Shown piece after piece: positions 1 to 9,400 of a stretch of DNA of 13,576 bases; within the stretch, counting starts at the first letter, position 1, and every line of letters begins with the position of its first letter. A program made the position numbers and the translations under genes. Location of the stretch: the NCBI GenBank assembly GCA_028565715.1, contig JAOXYC010149995.1, positions 1 to 13,576 on the forward strand, given 5' to 3'. This DNA comes from Phoronis pallida (lineage: Eukaryota > Phoronida > Phoronidae). Under the pieces are notes generated by a model, which did no database searches, was not told the DNA's origin, and worked only from the letters and a program-made list of their open reading frames with translations.

Positions 1-221
1 GCACATAGAATTCCGATTAAAAATTGAATTTTGTTGTCTACACATGTCTAACAAAGACCATTGGTGACTTCTTATAAGTAACATGATGGCATATCAATTA
101 ACTCTCAGATTCATATTTAATAAAAATTGCTTCAATTAGATCTCAACCATTTCTCTGTTACCAAATGCCCTGAAGTGAAATGTCTGATTTTATAATGAAA
201 AACATCCTCTATCCTTTCTAG
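1..221 (+). other. 3' part of an upstream intron
   Basis: AT-rich sequence with no coding signal. It ends in a pyrimidine-rich tract and the acceptor AG at 220-221. The next exon starts with the third base of a codon, so this intron is phase 2. The split codon is probably Gly (GG|T), by analogy with the same site in the later propellers of this gene. Confidence 0.75.
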
Positions 222-456
222 TTTATTATATTGGTCTAACTGGGCGACACTCTCCGTGAGTTCAACTGACAGTGAGGCGTCTATTCAAGTGGCGTTCATG
301 GATGGAAGCAGTCGTACCACTTTCGTAAGAGGAAGTATTCAGTGGCCGGACGGTCTTGTCATTGATCATGAAAATCAACGGTTGTTCTGGACTGATGCGT
401 TTTATGATCACATTCAATATGTTTCACTCGATGGAGCAATTGATGCCACTCGCAAA
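222..456 (+). CDS. LRP1: LRP1 exon A: propeller 2 blades (YWTD repeats)
   Basis: Residues 1-78. Opens with LLYWSNW, a YWTD-type strand, then MDGSSRTTF, the blade motif [18 protein letters not shown], and [15 protein letters not shown](D/N)GL..D and (L/F)FWTDA are hallmark LDLR class B (YWTD) blade motifs, and the AFYD segment resembles propeller 2 of vertebrate LRP1. The exon enters in phase 2 and leaves in phase 0 at AAA|GTAGGT. The donor at 457 was chosen over the later GT at 461 because only it joins in frame to the next exon (RK|VTTITN). Confidence 0.93.
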
Positions 457-3400
457 GTAGGTTTTTAGTTGTTTATTTTTAATGTAATTCCAGGTTCATG
501 TTTTTTTTTTGTTGAAAACCATGGACTTGTGTAATGAAGCATAATTGTATGCGTCCACTTGTGGTCACAAATTGTAGGCAGCCTGTCCGTCTGTTGGTGA
601 GGGGGCAGAATTGGATATTTGTGGCAGAACTAGTTCGGAAATCGACAATTGCTTGTACACACTTTTTCTTGAAAACTACTCAACTGATTTTGAGGAAACT
701 TGGCACACATGTTTTTTAGGTCAATGCGCTGGCACCAGTCGTTTTTGGGTCGTCACGTCTTCCCTAACTCCCCCTGTTGGCCAAATTATTTCGGAAGTCG
801 ACAATTGCTTGTTCACACTTTTTCTTGAAAACTGCTCAACGGATTTTGATGAAACTTGGCATGCACATACTTGATGACAATGCGCCGGGACCGGTCCCTT
901 TTCAGTTCTTCAAGCTTTTGATAGACACAGTTATATTTTGGCCTTTTTCGATTGAATTTACACAAGAGTAAACTTTTGAACTTTTCAACTACATACAAAG
1001 GTCAGAAGTTTTCTTTGCCTGAGTGTTTAAACCCGAGATTTGAGAACATGGCGTCTTTGTACGATATACCAATTGAGTACTATACAATATTTGACCAGTA
1101 TGAATTAGTGAGATTTTCTCTTTTAAATCGCTTGTGTTCACATAGTCATAGATTGTGCCAGCACTTCACTTACAAGTGGATGTTGCAGGTTCAAATCCAA
1201 CCTGTGAGCATTTTTCAAAGGTCTGTCTCACCCCTATGCTCACCCAACTTTCTGTGAGGGTCAAAATTGACCGTTGAAGGTTGTAAAACTTAAGAAGATA
1301 GATAGATAGACTTTTTTCCGTTGCAGGTTACCACAATTACAAATGTGCACAAGTCCCCCTACGGCATCACGTACGGTCATAACATGGTTTACTGGACAGA
1401 GGTGGAGGGTTCACTACTCTCGTTCAATCTCACATCACAGAACACTAGCACCATCCTCACAAGCAAGGGTGGCGCGTTTGACGTCAAACTCTACGATTCT
1501 CATGTTCAGACAGGTAACACTACTGTTTTATTACTGATTAGTACTTATGAACTTATAAGCAACCATTTGGATTTTGTTTTAATTTTCAAAGCAGTGCAAT
1601 GTGACTCAAAACACTTGGTTGAAGACAGGATGTTTTTGTTTCTCTGAGAAAATAGAAAACACAGGTCATAGCAACGTTGATGGATTCATGTAGTTCCTTC
1701 ACTCTAGCTGGTGATTTGGCTATTCTGAACCATTTTATTCTTAGGGTTGACTCGGCCTTTATTAATATTGGCATCACAAAAACACTCATTAAATAAATAA
1801 ATTGCTTTTCAGGAACCAATGACTGCTCAGATAACAACGGTGGTTGTGGCGATCTTTGTCTTGAGACCCCTAATGGAAAAGCATGTCAGTGTGGTGCAGG
1901 GAGAGAACCGAAAGGAGATGGCATGAACTGTCAAGGTTTGTGTACTAGTTACTGTGGAGTAAAGATGACAAATTTTTACTGTTTTCATTCTATGTGAGAC
2001 AAAAAAAATGGCTGATCTTAAAAAGCAGCTGAACAAAAAATGATTGAAGGCAAACAATACAACATATACGTCCGGTAAAATGCATTTAACTTTACGAAGT
2101 GCCTGACTTGGAAGTCACCTGTGTTGAATCAATTACCTTGTGTTATTCTGGGTCTAGATCCACAAAAAATGCTATGCTATGCTAAGCTATGCTTAAATGT
2201 GAACTCACAATAAAAAATGACTGATCTTAAAAAGCAGCTGAACAAAAAATGGTTGAAGGCAAACAATACAACATAAACGTCCTGTAAAATGCATTTAACT
2301 TTACTAAGTCACATGTGTTGAATCAATTACCTTGTGTTATTCTGGGTCCAGCTCCACAAAAAATGCTATGCTATGCTAAGCTAGCTATGCTTAAATGTGA
2401 ATTAGTTTCATCGCTTGAAATGTATATTTCTTATCTCATCAAGTATTGTTATATTTTATAGACAACAACAACTATGTGACACCGTCTCCGTGCCTTGAGT
2501 CTGAGTTACAATGTGCGAATGGTCGCTGCATCTCTAATCGACTGGCATGTGACGGCGATGATGATTGTGGAGATAACTCCGATGAAAGTCGGGATAAAGA
2601 CGGAGTGTGTGGTACGAGTTCTGTCATAATCTTTCCAAGTTTAGAAAATATCTTGTTCATAAAATGATGAAATGCAGTATAAATAATTGTCTTTAAAGTT
2701 GCTTTTTCGGCGGTTTACGTGTACATTGGTGGGTTATATTTGGCAAAGCAAACAACCCACTAAGACATTCTACAGTTGATCACACACCTATATCTGATTG
2801 TGCGAAGACAAGAGCTGTGGCCTTATTGCATTGAGTGTGGCTCAAAGCTGTCAGAAATCTGTGGTTTGGCATCAAACCACTAAAATATGACGGATTTTCG
2901 AGATTTTTGGCTCTACTCAAAGTTCATGACCTCACACAGCCATTTATGACCCAACATGAGTCCCATATTGTGTTTAAAGGTCTTCAAATCGCCCGAAACC
3001 GGTTATGTGCCTTTAACTATTTTCAAACAGAAGCAAGATAACAGTAAAAAAAAATTTTTTTTGGACAAAATTGTTTTTACTGACTTTATTATATGAGATG
3101 ATAAGTGTTACAGAGTATATGGCCTAGTTTGAACACATTTGACCTGGTTCGTAATTTGATAAAAATGAGACTACTATAACTTATACACAAGATAATATAT
3201 TCTATTTTCATAGCTTCTATCTTTTCAGAAAATTTCTCGTGTGGCAATGATTCGTTTACATGCAATAACAACAAGTGTATCAGACTGTCATGGATGTGTG
3301 ACGGGGAGAACGATTGTCAAGATGGCGAGGATGAATCTAGCGACGTCTGTCTTAGTAAGTTTGATAAAACTCAGATTCTTGTTATTCATTGGGTTTAGAC

Positions 3401-6400
3401 ATGAGGTGGCTATAACACTGATTAATCAAATATTAGTTTCCCAGAATGAAACCGGCTTTCGGTATAAAAGAATTTCAGTCCACTTAATAACAATAATCAA
3501 CTCATTTCAAAAATATAAACAGTTAAAGGTTTGTTATGTAAACAATAGTGTTCACTAAAAAACCAAATAATCAATGAGTAACATTTCCTAAAAAGTAATA
3601 TAGTTTAGTAATATAAGTCTACGTACAAAAACAACAAAGTTTTTCAGTTGCGACATGTTTCGATGTATACGTCCACCATTTTCAAGCTTTATTACAAAAT
3701 GAACAACCCAGCGAAGGGTGTGTATCGTAAATATACACAATCGTAAATACAATCTACAAACAATACAAAATGATGAAGGGCACATGAATTGTATTTACGA
3801 TTGTGTATTTATACGCACCCTTCGCTGGGTTTTTCATTCTGTAATAAAGCTTGAAAATGGTGGATGTATACACTGAAACATGTCACAACTGAAATACTTT
3901 TTTGTTTTTGTACGAATACTATTACTACTCACACTACAAGAACATTTGGAAGATAATATGAATTCCACAAGAACATTCTGTTTCTGAAACTGGCCAGGTC
4001 CAGCATGAAATCAATGTTTATTTTTTCCTTAAAATACAAAAGCTTATAGCAGAGTAATGCAGTCAGTTTAAACTTATTTTGTATTCTTCAGATTCCACCT
4101 GTTCTGTGAATCACTTCAGATGTGACTCAGGTCAGTGTATCCCTAAGATCTGGCAGTGTGACCATGAAGATGACTGCGGCAATAATTCAGATGAGAAGGA
4201 TTGTAGTAAGTACCTTAGGTTGCTATGGAAACCAAGATCTATAGCCCCAATCCATATAAAAGTGCTTGCACTGTATTGATTTCCGTTTTAAAGTTACAAT
4301 AAAATGATTAAATTTTGTCATGATAGTCTACCTCAAAATTTGCCCTTCACAATGATGTCAAACATCGGCGATAGTGCCTTGTGCCGGGCACATATTGATA
4401 TGATGCCCTCATTGCCCTGCGTTATTGAATTAAAAGTTGTGTGTCTCGCTGGAAAAGTAAACACAGTCGTAAATTTCAAGTAAAAATGGCAGACAGCATT
4501 GTCTCGGTGACAAACTATTAAGTTTCCATAGTTGGCAAATAAATAGATTATAACCTGGTAAATTTTACATCGATCTGGAAATAAGTCCCTGGGCAGTGGT
4601 ATCAGTGAATTGATTTCCGGCATGATATAAAACTTACCAGGTAATAATCTATATGTGTCAAAGACTGGTATGATAAAATGTGAAAACAGGTTATATTTTA
4701 AAATCAAAGACACCTAGCTTTTTTAACTGAAATAAATAAATAATGAATAAATGTTCCTTTCGTCTGTAGATTACTCTACCTGCTCTATTGTGCAATTTAC
4801 GTGTGACAACAAGAGGTGTACACAGCTAGACTATACCTGTGATGGTGAGGACGACTGCGGCGATGGGTCAGATGAGGTGGGTCACTCATACCCGTTTACC
4901 CTTACGGAATGGCCGTAATTTTTACGGAAATTCGGCCTGAATTGCGCACTACGGATGGTTAGGTTTTTATTACGGAATGGCTCTTCGGTATTGGAGGTTG
5001 GAAAGCGAATCAACCCAAAACAAAGATGGCGGCGATTCACGTCCGTGATCGCTCCGAAACTAGCTTTTCGCGAAAAAAAACAAAGAAATCTTATTTATAT
5101 TCACTCCAGAATTTAATGAAATTGATGTTAATTGGTATATAATTCTAGGAAAATGCAATTATAAAAACTATCTAGTCAACTAGGCTCAGAATTGTTTGAA
5201 CCCACATTTTTTTGTGTTTGAATCCGTATGAATTGTGTTCAGTTTAATTGTTTTCGTTTTAATCTGACCAACCATAACTGATCACCAATTGTTTTATTGA
5301 GTGCCATGTCAACTTCCATGTTCATTTTCCAGAAAAACTGTCAGTATAGCTGTGATAACTCCACCCACTTCCAATGCAAGACTGATAAACACTGTATCGT
5401 GAACTTACTCAGATGTAATGGCGAAGATAACTGTGAAGACGGTTCAGACGAAAAGGACTGCAGTATGTGATAAGTTTTTGCTTCTAACTAATTCACGTTT
5501 TTTGTAAGAATGTTTAACTTTGCAAATCATTGATATGCTAGCAGTTATGAGAACAATAACTTATTAGGAAAATTATCAAAAAGGTGCATCTTGTCCACAA
5601 ACTAATTCTGTATTCCATATTGTCTCAAATTGTTAATTTGACCTTTGATTGACCTTGACGTCAGTCTTGGTCAGATGCGTCTAAAGTCAAGAGATGCCCC
5701 TTGATTCACCTGTAAGTTGGCATGTGCCAAGCTTGGTGCAGCTGCTGTTTGGAGTGTAAAATTGTTTATGCACCCGGCTGTTGAGGAAAGCTATTTAAAA
5801 GATTTTCGGTTCTATTCCATGATTGAATTAATTGAAATACGTAGTACATCATGCAATATCCGTTTTAGACAATACCCTGCCATTGTGTGGGGCCAAAGAG
5901 TTCCAATGTGACCACAAGTGTATCCCTACAGTGTGGAAGTGTGATGATGACGTGGACTGTGATGACGGCACGGACGAGGACGGTTGTGGTAAGAGAGGCT
6001 TGAGGCAGTTATTGAAAAATGTGTTCCATACAATTGTCAATACAACAGTTTGAGGGACATTTAAAATTTGATAAGGTTCATAAAATAGAATACCATATCA
6101 TTGATAGACAAGTTTGAGGAAGTTGGAATTCTCAAAGTGAATTTTAATTTGATAATCTTTAGGATTAAGATATCAAACAGGGTTTTTTATCCAATGCAAT
6201 CTGAATTGACGGGAAGAAATGTTCTGTGATCTCAGGAGTGATGTGGGGTAGATGCTACGCGTTTACTTTAAAGATCAGTTGTGTCAAAGTGATGAAAAAA
6301 GGAAATGCATTGAACACAGTTGGACATATGGCTGATACCATGATAGGCAAGTTTTGCCAAATTGTCCTTCAAAAGATAACAGTTGGCAAGTTGGCTTACT

Positions 6401-9400
6401 CATGGTGTAGGCCTCAAGTCCGGTCGATTACACAAAATTACGGAATTGCCCGTAAATTTACAAAATGTTTCTTTTTTTGATCAAGTAATTAAAACACCTT
6501 GTTCTGGTACAAGGTGTTTTAATTATTTTATCATTTTATTTACCGGTCCTCGACAACATCTTTTATTATTTCTTTTTTTGCTTTTAGCTATATCGTGTAA
6601 ACCAGATGAGTTCTCTTGTGACAAGTCTACAAAGTGCATACCACACAGTTGGAAGTGTGACGGACATCATGATTGCCACGACCAGACGGACGAACAGGGT
6701 TGCGCCGGACAATGTGTTATCCCAAACTTCCAATGTAACAGTACGTCAACATGCGTGAATGTCACCAATCTCTGCGATGGATTCGCAGACTGTGAGGATG
6801 GGTCAGATGAGGGGGGCCTCTGTGGTGAGATTCCATTGCAAATGTTTAACTTGATGTTTTATCAGTGACTGTAACATTTCCCAATGATCTGGTGTTGTTC
6901 TATTGACCATGAATAGCCAGGATATCGGGCAGTATTCAGGCTGACCTTTTAAACACTCAAATTAATTTAATTTTACGAAATAGTGAAGAAAAACTCAGTT
7001 TTAAACGGTACACATTTCAAGTTTTCGAAAAAGAAATTTCTACCGTTTAACTGAATTTTTCTTCACTATTTCGTTATAATTATCTTCAGTTTGAATCCTA
7101 TAAGTGGATCGGGTATCAGCTGGTACTTTAGTTTGGACTGTTTCATCATTTATTTAAGTTTACCATATGCTTGCATGTGCTTTTATTTTGCATGATGTAT
7201 CCTTTGTTTCTGACTTATCATATCTTATTTTAATTTTAGACGAGGCTTCCTGCGACATTAACCCATGTGACCAGCTTTGTGCCAGGTCTCCCACAGAAGG
7301 ATTTCGCTGCTACTGCAAGGCTAACTACAAACTATCGTCCAACAACACTTGTATTGGTAAGACTATTGGTAGTATTTGGCTGGCACACAGAAAGATATTC
7401 TAGCTCTGCCAACTCAATTGGCTGAATGGATATCGGACTGCATGAAATGAAAAAATAATAAATGTCAGCTCATATTTGCTATTGACACCAACATCAGAGG
7501 TGTCTTGTTTCAGGTTATCTTATTTTTAAATGCAACTCCGGTGACATTGTGTTCTATAGAATAGACACAGTTTGCACTTCAGCCATTTAACATAGAGCCG
7601 CCATCAAATATGGCATTCTGCACTTGTAATGCGAATTAGGTGCATTTTGCTCATTCTGGTAATTTCAAGAATGAATACAATACTAAAGCACCCTAAGGGA
7701 GCCGGTACGCACCCTGGGGAGTTTAAATGGCACATGTTTGAACAGTTCTGCAGCCTGGGATAGTAATGTGTGAAGCGCTTTAGAATATTATAAAGCGCTA
7801 CATAAATTGTAAAATCCATTGACGAAATTGTGAAAAGAGTTGACATGTTTTGATGTTTTCAGCTGCTGACACATGTCAACAGTGGGGGATCTGCTCACAG
7901 AACTGCTCACTACAGAGTCACCATCATGTGTGTTCCTGTTACCCAGGCTATGAACTAGACAGAGACCACTTCTCATGTATTCCAAAAGGTAAGTAAAGCC
8001 TAAAGGTACACAATGGTCACCCTGTCTTCAGGATTATGACAAGAAGATGGACAATGCAAAGAAATATCTTATTGTAGAGTAATTTGGAGAGATTTATATT
8101 GAAATGTTTTTTGGGGAAAACGTTTTATATTTCAGATAATTTTTTTTTTTTTTAACATTTATTTACCCAGAAAAGTCAGATGGAGTGCCAAGGTTGGGTG
8201 CCTTGGGATCACCTCCTAACAATGTCAGATCAAGAGTTATGATGGGCATATAAATATATTTCAGATAATGTTTTCCGTTATAGTATTTAACTGCTTACTA
8301 CAAGACATAGACTGACACCTGCTAAGCACAATATTTTTCTCCTGTTTTTCATTTGTTTTTAATCTTATCACCAAATTAATTTTCAGATGATCACCCAACC
8401 TACTTGTTGTTTTCAAATCGTTTTGAGATTCGTCGCTTTGATATCAAGACCAAGGTTTCATTGACCTTGACTTCTGGTCTACGCAACACGATCGCCCTTG
8501 ACTATCATGACAGAGAGAAACTGGTCTTCTGGACTGACGTTGTCGATGATAAAATTTACAGAGGAAAACTTGTCAACAATGGTGAGTTGTTTTATAGTCG
8601 TTAACTTGACCTTTGAACCTTTCAGACTCGGGTTGGTTCTTGCATAGAAATAATTAAGTTGCCGCACAGCCTAAAACAAAGCAATAGTTCTTCATTAACA
8701 GATATAGTCAAAAGAGGTAGGGCTGTTCAACAGCGTTGCCCAACTACACAAATATTAATAACGATAACAATTTTGACCTCTCTAAGGAAAAGTTGACATA
8801 CATTTGATGAGGTTTGTAGCCACTCACTTACGAAACATATATCTTTTTGTAAAATCGCTCACAGATTAGTATATCGGTCTTATGCAAGCATCATTTCATG
8901 CCCTACATTTTCCTGTTTCAGCAATAGCCAATAAGGAAGCAGTGGTCAGTGTCGGCCTGGCAACAACAGAGGGTCTTGCCATTGATTGGGTGGCTAATAA
9001 TATCTACTGGATCGAGAGTAATCTTGACCAGATTGAGGTCGCACGATTGGATGGTAGTAACCGTACCACGCTCATTGCGGGTGACATTGAAAATCCTCGC
9101 GCCATCGCTTTGGATCCACGAATAGGGTATGGTTTTCTGCAAATAATATACTTGAAAGTATTCTTGTTTAGTCGACTGATTTTGAGTTGAATTATCAGTT
9201 TCAGTATCAAATAATTTACCACCATATCATTGGCGATGGTTGGATCAATCGTAAATTTTTGAAGATCCAATCCTCAACTTTACTCTGTGCTAAGTTGTAA
9301 ACGAAATTGAATGGTTTCATTTCATGTAGAACCATTCAATTTCAAAACAATGTATATAACCGAGGAAAATGTAAACACTGAAAAACATTTTCAATGATTT

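Larger units (their letters stand above)
457..1326 (+). other. Intron 1 (phase 0)
   Basis: 870 bp. Holds a two-copy tandem repeat (634-737 and 790-893) and a weak tRNA-like B box near 1194-1205. A short GATA run (about 1295-1309) lies just before the acceptor at 1325-1326. The remainder shows no recognised feature. Confidence 0.8.
1936..2461 (+). other. Intron 3 (phase 1)
   Basis: 526 bp. About three quarters of it is a two-copy tandem duplication (2003-2401), followed by a short AT-rich stretch and the acceptor ATAG at 2458-2461. Confidence 0.8.

Noticed and set aside
611-874. Open frame with an internally repeated peptide in intron 1
   Set aside because: The peptide repetition is explained by the 156-bp tandem DNA repeat (a multiple of 3). 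No splice or homology support.
1130-1215. Possible tRNA or SINE (B box GGTTCAAATCC near 1194-1205)
   Set aside because: The B box is good, but no acceptable A box or cloverleaf could be drawn. At best a decayed tRNA-related fragment.
1586-2057. Minus-strand open frames opposite exon C and its flanks
   Set aside because: They overlap the EGF exon on the other strand and have no recognisable protein features.
2003-2401. CRISPR-like repetition
   Set aside because: Only two long copies without spacers, in a eukaryotic intron. A simple tandem duplication.
4333-4713. 126-codon minus-strand open frame in intron 6
   Set aside because: No domain or signal peptide is recognisable, it runs through a foldback element, and it lies wholly within an intron with consistent splice sites. 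Chance open frame.
6486-6525. Rho-independent terminator or microRNA precursor
   Set aside because: Terminators of this type are bacterial. The stem is too short and the loop too small for a microRNA hairpin.
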